From: Deltaproteobacteria bacterium | Lineage (GTDB): Bacteria; Myxococcota_A; UBA9160; UBA4427 | Reading direction: 5' to 3' | NCBI GenBank assembly: GCA_019310975.1 | Contig: JAFDDH010000016.1 | Span: 1 to 35,363, forward strand | DNA length: 35,363 bases | Shown: positions 8,616 through 17,773 of the stretch, piece after piece | Numbering within the stretch: position 1 is the first letter of the stretch | Layout of the letters: each line of letters opens with the position of its first letter | The notes under the pieces: generated by a model | The model's input: only the letters and a program-made list of their open reading frames with translations | The model's database searches: none | What the model was told of the DNA's origin: nothing | Position numbers and translations under genes: made by a program

Positions 8616-9752
8616 GTGACCGGCCCCGATGACTCGAACAGGCCCAATCGGCCCAGGAGCCCGGACCCGTCCGCCGATCCCACCCCGAGCGCACCCAACT
8701 ACGCGCGCGCCGGTGTCGACCTCGACCACGACGAGTCCTTCGTCGACGAGATCAAGGACATCGTGCGCAGTACTTTTCGCCCCGAGGTGCTCTCGTCGAT
8801 CGGCGGTTTCGCCGGCCTCTTCAAGGCGCCCGATCGCTACAAGACCCCGGTGATGGTGGCCGCCACCGACGGTGTGGGGACAAAGCTCAAGCTGGCCGCC
8901 AAGATCGGCCGCTTCGACACCGTGGGAATCGACTGCGTGGCGATGGTGGTGAACGACCTCGTCGTCCAGGGCGCCGAACCGGTGGTCTTCCTCGACTACA
9001 TCGCCATGGGGAAGCTGGACAAGAAGCTGGCTGCGGACGCCCTCCGGGGCCTGGCCGAGGGCTGCAGGCGCGCGGGCTGTGCGCTGCTCGGCGGCGAGAC
9101 GGCCACGATGCCGGGCATGTACGCCAAGGGCGAGCTCGAGATGGTCGGCTTCAGCGTCGGTGTGGTGGAGCGCGAGGGAATCATCGACGGCTCGACGATC
9201 CGCGACGGCGACGCACTGATTGGCATCGCGTCCAGCGGCTTCCACAGCAACGGCTACTCGCTGGTGCGCCAGGTCGTGGAGGAAGGCATCCGCGCCGGCA
9301 AGGTGGAGCTCTTCGGCGAGTATCCCGAGCTCAAGAGCAGTCTGGCCAGCGCCCTGCTCGCCCCGACCCGCATCTATGTGAAGCCGGTACTCAACATCAT
9401 GCGCGACTTCACGATCCGCGGACTCGTCCACGTGACCGGCGGCGGTTTCGAGGGCAATCTGCCGCGCGTGCTGCCGACTGGCGTGCGGGCGCGTGTCGAC
9501 CCCGATAGCTGGCCGCGTCCGGGCGTCTTCCCGTGGATCCAGCGCATCGCCGAGCTGCCCGAGAGCGAGCTCCTTCGCGTCTTCAACTGCGGGATCGGGA
9601 TGATCGTGGTGGCACCCGCCGAAGAAGCCGAGGACATCGTGCAGCGCCTCGAGGCCAACGGCGAACGCGCCTACGTGATCGGAGCCGCGGAGCGCACCGA
9701 ACCGGACCAGCCCACCCTGGTTCTGGATCCGGGCTCCCGAAAGTCGGCCTGA
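8616..9752 (+). CDS. purM: Phosphoribosylformylglycinamidine cyclo-ligase (AIR synthetase)
   Basis: PurM closes the imidazole ring in purine synthesis, converting FGAM plus ATP to AIR in the cytoplasm. The 378-residue product has the expected landmarks: NYARAGVDLD near the N-terminus, ATDGVGTKLKLA, GGETATMPGMY, SGFHSNGYSLV and VHVTGGGFEGNLPR. About 28 residues rich in Pro, Asp and Ser precede the conserved NYARAGVD, which is longer than the usual few residues. GTG at 8616 is the only start downstream of the promoter that still includes the conserved N-terminus; TTG at 8580 falls inside the -35 box. No Shine-Dalgarno sequence is present, and the predicted transcription start lies at or within two bases of the GTG, so a leaderless mRNA is likely. 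The TGA overlaps the next ATG by one base. Confidence 0.96.
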   Translation: MTGPDDSNRPNRPRSPDPSADPTPSAPNYARAGVDLDHDESFVDEIKDIVRSTFRPEVLSSIGGFAGLFKAPDRYKTPVMVAATDGVGTKLKLAAKIGRFDTVGIDCVAMVVNDLVVQGAEPVVFLDYIAMGKLDKKLAADALRGLAEGCRRAGCALLGGETATMPGMYAKGELEMVGFSVGVVEREGIIDGSTIRDGDALIGIASSGFHSNGYSLVRQVVEEGIRAGKVELFGEYPELKSSLASALLAPTRIYVKPVLNIMRDFTIRGLVHVTGGGFEGNLPRVLPTGVRARVDPDSWPRPGVFPWIQRIAELPESELLRVFNCGIGMIVVAPAEEAEDIVQRLEANGERAYVIGAAERTEPDQPTLVLDPGSRKSA

Positions 9753-11149
9753 TGGCCGGGCTCGAGCCGGTCGCGGGAGCCGAGCGCCTGCGGGCGCGCC
9801 GCTGGGACGCCATCATTCTGGGCAGTGGTGTGTGTGGCCTCGTCGCCGCGGCGCGCCTCGGCGCAGCGGGCCACCGCGTGCTGGTGGTGGAGGAGGACGC
9901 GGCGCGCGCACTGCCTCCGTGTCTGCGCGAGCCCTTCTTGCTCAGTGGTGCGCGCGATGCGGGTGTGCTCGATGCCTGCCTGCGTCAGCTCAATATCCCC
10001 CTGATCGACCAGCGCCGCATCGCCTCCGAACGGCTCGCCTACCAGGTGATCTCACCCAAGCTGCGCCTCGACGTGGGCGGCCCGGGGCTGACCCGTGACG
10101 AACTCGTGAGTTGGGGCCTGTGCGAGCCCGAGGAGGCGTCCAGCGTGACGCGCTCGCTCGTCGAGGCCACCGAGGCCGAACGCAAGGTGATGCTGGCCTC
10201 ACCGCTGGTTCGCATCGGGCGGCGCCTGAGCCTCGCACGCTCTGGCACGCAGGGTTCTCACGTGCGTGGCCTGCCCGCCGAGGCGGCGGCCGCCTCGCCC
10301 GAGCTGCGCGCCGTGCTCGACGCACAGGTAGAGGCACTCTCCAACCTCGCCACGGCGAGTGCCACGCCGGAGGCCCGCGCTCGGCTGCTGGGCGTCCCCC
10401 TGGCCGGCGGCGCCGGCTTCGGCGACTCACCGCCCTGGCTGCTCGGTCTGCTGCGCAGACGCGTGGAGGCGGTCTACGGTGAGTTCCGCAGCGTGGCCGG
10501 CCGTCTCGATCTGGTGGCGGTGGATCAGCAGCCCGGTATCGCGGTCGAGAAGACCGGCGAGCTCTGGGTCGGCCGCGCGCTGGTGCTGGCCTGCGCGACC
10601 TCGGCGCTGGCCGGGGCGCTGGCCGGGGAACGCATCCCCGAGCTGCTCGACACCGACCGCACGCGGCGTCGGCGCATCGCGCTGCAGCTGCGCATCCATC
10701 GCGACTGGGTACCGCGCGGAATGAGCGCGCGTGCCGTGCTGCTGGGCGACCCAGACGCCGACGGCCTGGCCGGACGGATCGCCACGCTGACGGCCTTTGC
10801 CCCGATGGCGGGCGACGAGTCGGTGGATCTCGTGGTGCGCATGCGGGTCGCCGACGACGAGTCCATCGACGCGGCAGAGGACGAGCTGCACGCCCGCGTG
10901 GCGGCCCTGATGCCCTTCGCCGAGGACCGGCTGGAGCGCCGTCCCTACCGCCGCCCACTGTGGGACGACGACGACTGGCTCGAGGATCCCGCACCCGGCG
11001 CGGGCTGGCCCGCCGAGGTCGACCTCCGGGTCAGCCATCGGCCCTGCGTGTATCGTCTGGATCGGGCGGAGGTCGGCGGCCTCGGCCTGGAGGGTGATCT
11101 ATTGCTCGGCTGGCGGGCCGGCGATGCCATCGCCCAGGAGCTGCGCTGA
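9752..11149 (+). CDS. FAD-dependent oxidoreductase (NAD(P)-binding Rossmann, amine-oxidase/phytoene-desaturase-like)
   Basis: This 465-residue protein carries an N-terminal dinucleotide-binding fold: the strand DAIIL, the loop GSGVCG (residues 24-29, matching GxGxxG), and an acidic end to the second strand (VVEED). The C-terminus DLLLGWRAGDAIAQEL resembles the second FAD contact of the amine oxidase/phytoene desaturase superfamily, where a Gly-Asp pair binds the ribityl chain. I cannot assign a substrate. The ATG at 9752 shares one base with the purM stop (TGATG), which implies translational coupling. The next gene begins 37 bases downstream. It is most likely a cytoplasmic or membrane-peripheral flavoprotein. 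Purine synthesis gives no obvious clue to its role, so the coupling may only reflect expression level. Confidence 0.8.
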   Translation: MAGLEPVAGAERLRARRWDAIILGSGVCGLVAAARLGAAGHRVLVVEEDAARALPPCLREPFLLSGARDAGVLDACLRQLNIPLIDQRRIASERLAYQVISPKLRLDVGGPGLTRDELVSWGLCEPEEASSVTRSLVEATEAERKVMLASPLVRIGRRLSLARSGTQGSHVRGLPAEAAAASPELRAVLDAQVEALSNLATASATPEARARLLGVPLAGGAGFGDSPPWLLGLLRRRVEAVYGEFRSVAGRLDLVAVDQQPGIAVEKTGELWVGRALVLACATSALAGALAGERIPELLDTDRTRRRRIALQLRIHRDWVPRGMSARAVLLGDPDADGLAGRIATLTAFAPMAGDESVDLVVRMRVADDESIDAAEDELHARVAALMPFAEDRLERRPYRRPLWDDDDWLEDPAPGAGWPAEVDLRVSHRPCVYRLDRAEVGGLGLEGDLLLGWRAGDAIAQELR

Positions 11150-11186
11150 GCCGACCGGCTCCCCGGTCGTGCGTGGGGAAAAGAGC

Positions 11187-13178
11187 ATGGCGGACGCGGG
11201 GACGCGGGCCTGGGCGGCGATGGATGCGGGGGCGGCCGAGCGCCGTCCACTGGCCACGCTCGCCCGGATACTCGCCTTCGCGCGCCCCTACTGGACAGCG
11301 CTGGTCGCGGTCGCCCTCTTCACCCTGCTCTTCTCCGCCGGCCGCTACGCGCGCGCCTACCTGGTCAAGCCACTCCTCGACGGTGTCCTGATGCCGGTCG
11401 CCGAGGCCTCGGCGCCGCCCGAGCAAGAGCCCAGGGGTGACTGGCTCGAGTCCGCACTCGCCTGGGCGGTGCCCGACCTGCCGGTCGCCCCCGAAACGGG
11501 GTCGAACGCCGGGACACCCGAGGACGCGCGGGCCACGGCCGCGCCCGCCACGAGCTCGCGCGCCGACGTGCGCGGCGCATTCCGGCGCATCTTGATCGTC
11601 GCCCTGTGGATCGTCCTGATCACGCCGGCGGCCCTCTTTGGGCGCGCGTACCTGAGCGAGCTCGTGCTCGGGCGGATCCACCTCGACCTGCAGCGCCGCC
11701 TCGCCACCAAGCTGCTCGCCCTGCCCCTCGCCCGACATCAGGGCGAGCGCACCGGCGACCTGCTCTCGCGCGTCCAGAACGACGCGCAGGGCGCGCGCGA
11801 GTCTCTCAAGCTGATCTTCCAGGAATTCGCGCTCTCGATTGCGATGATCGGCGTGGGCCTGGCGACACTGCTCTACATCTCCTGGCCGTTGACCGCGGTC
11901 GCGCTGCTCGTGGCACCGGCGATCATGGTCGTGCTCACCGTCTTCGGGCGGCGCATCCGTACGACGGCACGCGACCGCCAGGCCCAGCTCGGCGAGGTCA
12001 CGCAGCGGCTCGTGGGCATCCTCTCCGGCATCAAGGTCATCAAGGCGTTCGGCGCCGAGGGCGTGGAGAGCGCCGCCTTCGGCCGCGAGGCGGGCAAGCT
12101 CTACCGCCACGACATGCGCGTCGTGCGCAACCGCGTTGTCTCGCTCTCCCTCGTGGAGGCCATGAATAGCGTGGCGGGCATCGCGATTCTGGCCATCGGT
12201 GCCGTGCTGGTGTTGGAGGGGCGCTTCGGTCTGACGGCGGGCGACGTCGCCTTCTTCGCCACGGCGCTCGCCACCACGTATCGCCCGATCAAGAATGCCG
12301 CCAAGGGCTGGAGCAAGCTGATGGAGCACCTCGTCTCGAGCGACCGCTTCCTGGCCGTGCTCGACGCCGCCGAAGAGCCGGCGGATGCCGCCGGCGCATG
12401 CCCACTCACCGGCGTGAGCCACAGCATCGAGTTCGACGACGTGCACGTGACCTGGCGCGACGGATCCGGGCGCGAACGCCACGCACTGCGCGGCGTGTCA
12501 CTTCGTGTCGAGCCGGGCGAGATCGTGGCGATCGTCGGGCCCACGGGTGCGGGCAAGACCAGCCTGATCGACCTACTGCTCCGTTTCCACGATCCCACGC
12601 GGGGCGCGGTCCGCATCGACGGGCACGACCTGCGCCAGCTCCAGCGCCGCAGCCTGCAGGAGAGGATTGCGGTCGTCACCCAGGACCCCTTCCTCTTCGA
12701 CACCTCGATCGCCGAAAACATCCGCTACGGCCGGCCCGACGCCAGCGACGCCGAGCTGCTCGCCGCGGCTCGGGCTGCGCACGTCGACGAGTTTGCCGAG
12801 CAGTTGCCGGCCGGCTACGAGACAATGGTCGGCGAGTTCGGCGTACGACTCTCGGGCGGGCAGCGTCAGCGCATCACCATCGCCCGGGCGCTGGTCGCGG
12901 AGCCTGCCATCCTCGTCTTCGACGAGGCCACCAGCGCGCTCGACGCGAAGACCGAGCACACCGTGCAAGAGGCCATCGAGGCCATGCGGGGTGAACGCAC
13001 GATCTTCCTGGTCGCGCACCGGCTCTCGACGGTGCGCCGCGCCGACCGCGTCGTGATGCTCGCGGACGGCTGCGTGGTCGAGCAGGGCCGACATGCTGAG
13101 CTGATGGCGCGCTCCGGCGCGTACGCGGAGCTCTTCGCGCTACAGACGGACACGGGCGCAGGTCCACAGCCCGGCTGA
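11187..13178 (+). CDS. MsbA-type ABC exporter (lipid A/lipid flippase family)
   Basis: This is a single-chain half-transporter of 663 residues expected to work as a homodimer in the inner membrane. An N-terminal six-helix domain is followed by an ATPase with Walker A GPTGAGKTS (451-459), signature LSGGQRQR, Walker B ILVFDEATSALD and switch His in VAHRLSTV, all canonical. It is longer than typical MsbA (about 580) because of a 60-residue Pro/Ala/Glu-rich insertion between the first two membrane helices (about residues 69-130), on the periplasmic side. The ATG at 11187 is supported by an upstream GGGGA at 7-base spacing. Lipid A export is the best guess from similarity to MsbA; no lipid A gene adjoins it, so another lipid substrate is possible. 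Confidence 0.88.
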   Translation: MADAGTRAWAAMDAGAAERRPLATLARILAFARPYWTALVAVALFTLLFSAGRYARAYLVKPLLDGVLMPVAEASAPPEQEPRGDWLESALAWAVPDLPVAPETGSNAGTPEDARATAAPATSSRADVRGAFRRILIVALWIVLITPAALFGRAYLSELVLGRIHLDLQRRLATKLLALPLARHQGERTGDLLSRVQNDAQGARESLKLIFQEFALSIAMIGVGLATLLYISWPLTAVALLVAPAIMVVLTVFGRRIRTTARDRQAQLGEVTQRLVGILSGIKVIKAFGAEGVESAAFGREAGKLYRHDMRVVRNRVVSLSLVEAMNSVAGIAILAIGAVLVLEGRFGLTAGDVAFFATALATTYRPIKNAAKGWSKLMEHLVSSDRFLAVLDAAEEPADAAGACPLTGVSHSIEFDDVHVTWRDGSGRERHALRGVSLRVEPGEIVAIVGPTGAGKTSLIDLLLRFHDPTRGAVRIDGHDLRQLQRRSLQERIAVVTQDPFLFDTSIAENIRYGRPDASDAELLAAARAAHVDEFAEQLPAGYETMVGEFGVRLSGGQRQRITIARALVAEPAILVFDEATSALDAKTEHTVQEAIEAMRGERTIFLVAHRLSTVRRADRVVMLADGCVVEQGRHAELMARSGAYAELFALQTDTGAGPQPG

Positions 13179-13234
13179 CGCCGGTGAATCGGGCAGCCGC
13201 TGGAAGTGGCGCGTCTGGGGTCGCGGATCGGAAG

Positions 13235-13256
13235 CACCGTGGCCTCACCCACGGTG
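13235..13256. terminator. Hairpin at the convergent msbA-like/hisA junction
   Basis: A perfect 8-bp inverted repeat CACCGTGG/CCACGGTG with a 6-base loop occupies 13235-13256. It overlaps the last codons of hisA, with the hisA stop in the loop. It sits 57 bases after the exporter stop and could terminate both convergent transcripts. No T tract follows on either strand, so a simple intrinsic terminator is not assured. Confidence 0.4.
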
Positions 13257-14018
13257 TTCGCGATTCCAGGCGACACAGTCGGCGTAGCGCACTCCGCTTC
13301 CGCCGAATAGATCGAGCGCGCTGCCGAAGGTGAGATCGACTCTCCCCTCGCTGAGCTCGGCCACAAGGTCCAGATCCGCGATGTCGCGGCCGCCACCCGC
13401 GTAGGTGCAGGGGATCGGACAGCCCTCCCCCAACATGCGCACCAGATCCTCGTCGATGCCCTCGCAACGGCCCTCGGCGTCCGCGGCGTGAACCAGGAAC
13501 TCGCTGCAAAACTCGGCGAGGCGCTCGAAGGTGCGGATCTCGATCGGGGTGTTGGTGATCCTCTGCCATTTCTCCGTTGCGACCCGCCATCCGTCGTCCA
13601 CGCGCCGGCAGCTCAAATCGAAAACCAGTCGCTCGCGGCCGATTTGGCCGGCGAGAACACGCGCACGATCGATGCGCAATGTGTCACCCTCGAAGAGCCA
13701 ACTCGTCACGATCAGCTTGCTCGCTCCGGCCTCGAACCACTCATCGGCGTTGTCGTCGCGGATGCCGCCGCCCAGCTGCATGCGCCCGGGCCACGCGCCG
13801 AGTGCGCGGCGCGCGGCGTCGTCGTTGCCAGGGCCGAGCCGAATCACGTGGCCGCCGCGCAGGTTGTCGTCGCGGTAGCGGCGCGCGTAGTAGGCGGCGT
13901 CCTCGTCGGCCACGAAGTTCTCGTCGGGACCCGACCCATCGCCGCGCAGGCTCGAGCCGACGATCTGCTTGACGCGGCCGTCGTGGAGATCGATGCAGGG
14001 GCGAAAGAGGGTCACCAC
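13245..14018 (-). CDS. hisA: Eukaryote-type ProFAR isomerase HisA
   Basis: HisA converts ProFAR to PRFAR in histidine synthesis by an Amadori rearrangement on a (beta/alpha)8 barrel. The 257-residue product begins FRPCIDLHDGRVKQIVG and carries ENFVADEDAAYYARRYRDD, GGHVIRLGPGN, MQLGGGIRDDNADEW, LVFDLSCRR, EFLVHAADAEG and PCTYAGGGRDI. This is the pattern of fungal/plant HIS6 enzymes (TIGR02129), not of classical bacterial HisA, which starts with IPAIDL and has a different second half. Asp residues in CIDLHDG and VFDLSC should be the catalytic pair. GTG at 14018 (or the next codon, also GTG) starts the gene, with AGGA 4-7 bases upstream. It stands alone here, without other his genes. Confidence 0.92.
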   Translation of the reverse strand: MVTLFRPCIDLHDGRVKQIVGSSLRGDGSGPDENFVADEDAAYYARRYRDDNLRGGHVIRLGPGNDDAARRALGAWPGRMQLGGGIRDDNADEWFEAGASKLIVTSWLFEGDTLRIDRARVLAGQIGRERLVFDLSCRRVDDGWRVATEKWQRITNTPIEIRTFERLAEFCSEFLVHAADAEGRCEGIDEDLVRMLGEGCPIPCTYAGGGRDIADLDLVAELSEGRVDLTFGSALDLFGGSGVRYADCVAWNREHRG

Positions 14019-14050
14019 GGGATCCTACCCGATGGGTGCTGGACGCGCGT

Positions 14051-14059
14051 TGCTATGCT
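14051..14059 (+). promoter_or_regulatory. Possible extended -10 promoter element of the amidohydrolase
   Basis: TGCTATGCT fits the extended -10 pattern TGn plus a 4/6 match to TATAAT, about 37 bases before the GTG start in the 77-base divergent gap. No recognisable -35 is present. Weak evidence. Confidence 0.25.
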
Positions 14060-14082
14060 CCGCCGGCTGGCGTTCCAGCCAT

Positions 14083-14089
14083 GGGAGGA
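14083..14089 (+). promoter_or_regulatory. Ribosome-binding site that decides the amidohydrolase start
   Basis: GGGAGGA lies 6 bases before GTG at 14096 and is a near-perfect Shine-Dalgarno sequence. It selects this GTG over upstream in-frame codons near 14036 and the internal ATG at 14165. Confidence 0.7.
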
Positions 14090-14095
14090 AGAGCG

Positions 14096-15574
14096 GTGTC
14101 CGATCATCCCCGCCACCCTCACACCGCAGCCCTGCGGCGCGGTCGATTCGCACTGACGCGGGTCATGAGTCTGGCCGCGTGTTGTCTGCTGGCGGCCTGC
14201 AGTGCGCCGCGCCCGGAGATCGTACACCAGCCCGATCCGAAGCCGACCTCGCTCCTGCTTCGACACGCCGGCGTGCTCGACGTGGGCGGTGGCCGCGTGC
14301 TGGCGGATCGAGACGTACTGGTGCGCGGCGATCGCATTGCGGCCATCGGGCTCGGCGGTCAGATCGCCGCGGAGCCGGGCGTACGCGAGATCGACGCCGG
14401 AGGCGCCACACTCCTGCCCGGCCTGATCGACGTGCACGGCCACGTGAGTCTCGACTCGGCACCCACGTGGGTACGGCGCATGCCAGACGTCGAGGCAAAC
14501 CTGCGCAGCTACCTCTATACGGGCGTCACGACGGTGCTCGACCCGTCGGACGCCACGCCGGAAGCCGCGGAGCGTCGCGACCAGATTGCTCGCGGCGAGC
14601 TGCTCGGTCCGCATCTCTACACGGCCGGTCGCCTATTGACCGCGCATGGCGGGCACCCCGTCGCGCTGCTGCAGGTCGCCGCACCCTGGTGGATCCGCTG
14701 GTACCTCGTTCCGGGTGCCGCCCACCAGGTCGGCACGCCCGAAGAGGCCCGCGCGGCGGTCGCCCTGGAGGCGGACGCAGGCGTCGACTTCATCAAGGTG
14801 GTTGTCGACCGCATCCCCGAGGAGGCGGCGCTGATGGACGACGAAACGCTACGCGCGGCCGTCGAGGCCGCGGATGCGCGCGGGCTGCGCACTCTGGCGC
14901 ACATCGGCAGCGTGCGCGACGCCCTCGCCACCGGTCGAGCCGGCGTGGCCGCCTGGGTCCACAACGTCTACAAGGAGCGCATCCCGGACGCGACGATCAC
15001 GGAGCTGGCCGACTTCGGAATACCCATGGTGCCGACACTCGTCGTATGGCACAGCTACGCGGACATCGGTGGCGGCGGGCGCATCGCGACCCGGCTCGAG
15101 CGAGAGACCGAGTCGGTGGACGTGCTCGACGCCTTCAACGACGATCCGGATGCCTCAGCGCTGGCTGCAGCCTTCGCCCCCTACCTCGAGATGCTGCGCG
15201 ATCAGCGCCCGATCTGGGCCGAGAATGTCCAACGGCTGCACGCCGCCGGCGTCACGATCCTGGCGGGCAGCGACACGCAGTCGGGCGTGTTGCCCGGCCC
15301 GGGGCTGCACCGAGAGCTCGCGCTGCTGCACGCCGCAGGGCTGAGCCGCGCCGAAACGATCCGCGCCGCGACCCTGCATGCGGCACGCTTCGTGTCCGGC
15401 CAGCAGGATCCCGACTTCGGCCTCATCGAGGTCGGCAAGCGGGCCGATCTGCTGCTGGTGGAGGGCAACCCGCTGGACGATCTCGACGCGCTGTCCAACA
15501 TCCGCGAGGTGATCGTCTCGGGTGTACCACTGGAACGGATGCCGATTGGAGCCGCCACGGCCAGCGGCGGCTAG
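14096..15574 (+). CDS. Amidohydrolase-family lipoprotein (imidazolonepropionase/prolidase-like)
   Basis: This 492-residue metal-dependent hydrolase of the amidohydrolase superfamily has an export signal. A basic N-terminus is followed by a hydrophobic segment and a lipobox LAAC around residues 37-40, predicting a lipid-anchored protein in the periplasm or outer membrane. The catalytic barrel shows the HxH pair in DVHGHV (His114, His116), a candidate carboxylated Lys in FIKVVVD (Lys234), His269 in LAHIG, His289 in WVHN and the catalytic Asp393 in AGSDTQ, followed by the usual C-terminal beta-sandwich segment (GKRADLLLVEGNPL). The nearest families cleave dipeptides or N-acyl amino acids or open cyclic amides; the substrate cannot be read from the sequence. 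It is divergent from hisA and is followed by two strong hairpins. Confidence 0.88.
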   Translation: MSDHPRHPHTAALRRGRFALTRVMSLAACCLLAACSAPRPEIVHQPDPKPTSLLLRHAGVLDVGGGRVLADRDVLVRGDRIAAIGLGGQIAAEPGVREIDAGGATLLPGLIDVHGHVSLDSAPTWVRRMPDVEANLRSYLYTGVTTVLDPSDATPEAAERRDQIARGELLGPHLYTAGRLLTAHGGHPVALLQVAAPWWIRWYLVPGAAHQVGTPEEARAAVALEADAGVDFIKVVVDRIPEEAALMDDETLRAAVEAADARGLRTLAHIGSVRDALATGRAGVAAWVHNVYKERIPDATITELADFGIPMVPTLVVWHSYADIGGGGRIATRLERETESVDVLDAFNDDPDASALAAAFAPYLEMLRDQRPIWAENVQRLHAAGVTILAGSDTQSGVLPGPGLHRELALLHAAGLSRAETIRAATLHAARFVSGQQDPDFGLIEVGKRADLLLVEGNPLDDLDALSNIREVIVSGVPLERMPIGAATASGG

Positions 15575-15579
15575 CCGGG

Positions 15580-15596
15580 CGACCCAGAATGGGTCG
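15580..15596 (+). terminator. First hairpin after the amidohydrolase
   Basis: A perfect 7-bp stem CGACCCA/TGGGTCG closes a 3-base loop (GAA), starting 6 bases after the stop codon. There is no T run, so it may be a pause or RNA-stabilising hairpin rather than a classical terminator. Confidence 0.45.
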
Positions 15597-15610
15597 GCTC
15601 GACGCCGCAA

Positions 15611-15629
15611 GCGAATCCACAGGATTCGC
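15611..15629 (+). terminator. Second hairpin after the amidohydrolase
   Basis: A perfect 8-bp stem GCGAATCC/GGATTCGC closes a 3-base loop (ACA), 14 bases after the first hairpin. Two tandem stable stems at a gene end suggest a 3' boundary between the amidohydrolase and the Bat cluster, again without a T tract. Confidence 0.45.
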
Positions 15630-15815
15630 CAGCCAGGAGAGCGACCCAAGAGGCGACTGGAATGCCAGCGACTCCGGCCTTACCATACGGCCCCGCCGGA
15701 AGTCGGCTGGAATGGAGGAACCGGGCGTCGGCCTCCGACGTCCAAGGGTCCGGCCGAAGAGTGACGCGCCACCGCGCCGGCTCGTGTCGGACTCGTGTGA
15801 AGAGAAGGAATCCGA

Positions 15816-16805
<990 letters not shown>

Positions 16806-16822
16806 CGCGGAGCCGCCGTCCC

Positions 16823-17773
16823 ATGCTGCCCAAGGAGATCATGCGCCGGGTCCGCGAGATCCAGGTGCGCACGGGCCGCCAGGTGGCCGACGTGCTTGCG
16901 GGCGAGTACGTCTCGGTCTTCCGGGGCAGTGGCATCGAGTTCGACGAGGTGCGCCCCTACATCCCCGGCGACGACGTGCGCAGCATCGACTGGAATGTCA
17001 CGGCGCGCATGGGCGAGCCCTTCGTGAAGCGCTACGTCGAGGAACGTCAGCTCACGCTGATGCTGCTGGCCGATGTCTCCGCCTCACTCGACTTCGGCTC
17101 GGGCTCGCGCTCCAAGCGCGAATGCGCAGCCGAGCTCTGCGCGCTGCTCGCCTTCTCGGCCAGCCAGAATGACGACAAGGTCGGCCTGCTCCTCTTCCAC
17201 GGCGGCACCGAGCGATATATTCCGCCGCGCAAGGGATATAAGCACGCACTGCGCGTGGTGCGAGAAGTGCTGACGCATGGCCAGGAGGCGAACGACGACA
17301 GGACGCGCCCGCGTCGCATCTGGCCCTGGTCGAATCGCCGCAGACTGCGCGCGCCGCGCGAGGGGACGGATATAGACGCCGCTGTGGAGTTTCTGCTCTC
17401 GGTCAACAAACGCCGTGCGGTCTGCTTCGTGGTCAGCGATTTCATCGACGAGGACTTCGAGCGCGCGCTGCGCTCGGCCAACCGCAAGCACGACGTCATC
17501 GCGGTGCTGGTCACGGATCCCCGAGAGCAAGAGATCCCCGACGTGGGCCTGATCTCACTGCAGGATGCCGAGACCGGCGCAATGCGGGTGGTGGATGCTG
17601 GCAGAGCGGCCTTCCGCGATGCGGTCGACAAGCACTCCCGGGAGCGCATCACTGCGCTGCGTATGCGGCTCTTGTCCGCGGGCATCGATCTCATCCATGT
17701 CGATGCGAGCGGCAACGTCGTCGATCCGCTCGTCCGCTTCTTCCGCGCCCGCGAGCGGAGGGCGGGTCGATGA
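16823..17773 (+). CDS. DUF58 protein with VWA-like domain
   Basis: This 316-residue protein shows the DUF58 signature GIEFDEVRPYIPGDDVRSIDW-like stretch (about residues 36-60), TARMGEPFVKRYVEE and a VWA-type metal site DVSAS (Asp84, Ser86, Ser88). DUF58 proteins are the standard partners of MoxR and are thought to be its substrates or adaptors. No signal peptide or membrane helix is evident, so it is probably cytoplasmic or peripheral. A 20-residue Arg-rich loop (RTRPRRIWPWSNRRR) near residues 158-175 is unusual and could contact membrane or nucleic acid. Its TGA overlaps the next ATG (ATGA). Confidence 0.93.
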   Translation: MLPKEIMRRVREIQVRTGRQVADVLAGEYVSVFRGSGIEFDEVRPYIPGDDVRSIDWNVTARMGEPFVKRYVEERQLTLMLLADVSASLDFGSGSRSKRECAAELCALLAFSASQNDDKVGLLLFHGGTERYIPPRKGYKHALRVVREVLTHGQEANDDRTRPRRIWPWSNRRRLRAPREGTDIDAAVEFLLSVNKRRAVCFVVSDFIDEDFERALRSANRKHDVIAVLVTDPREQEIPDVGLISLQDAETGAMRVVDAGRAAFRDAVDKHSRERITALRMRLLSAGIDLIHVDASGNVVDPLVRFFRARERRAGR

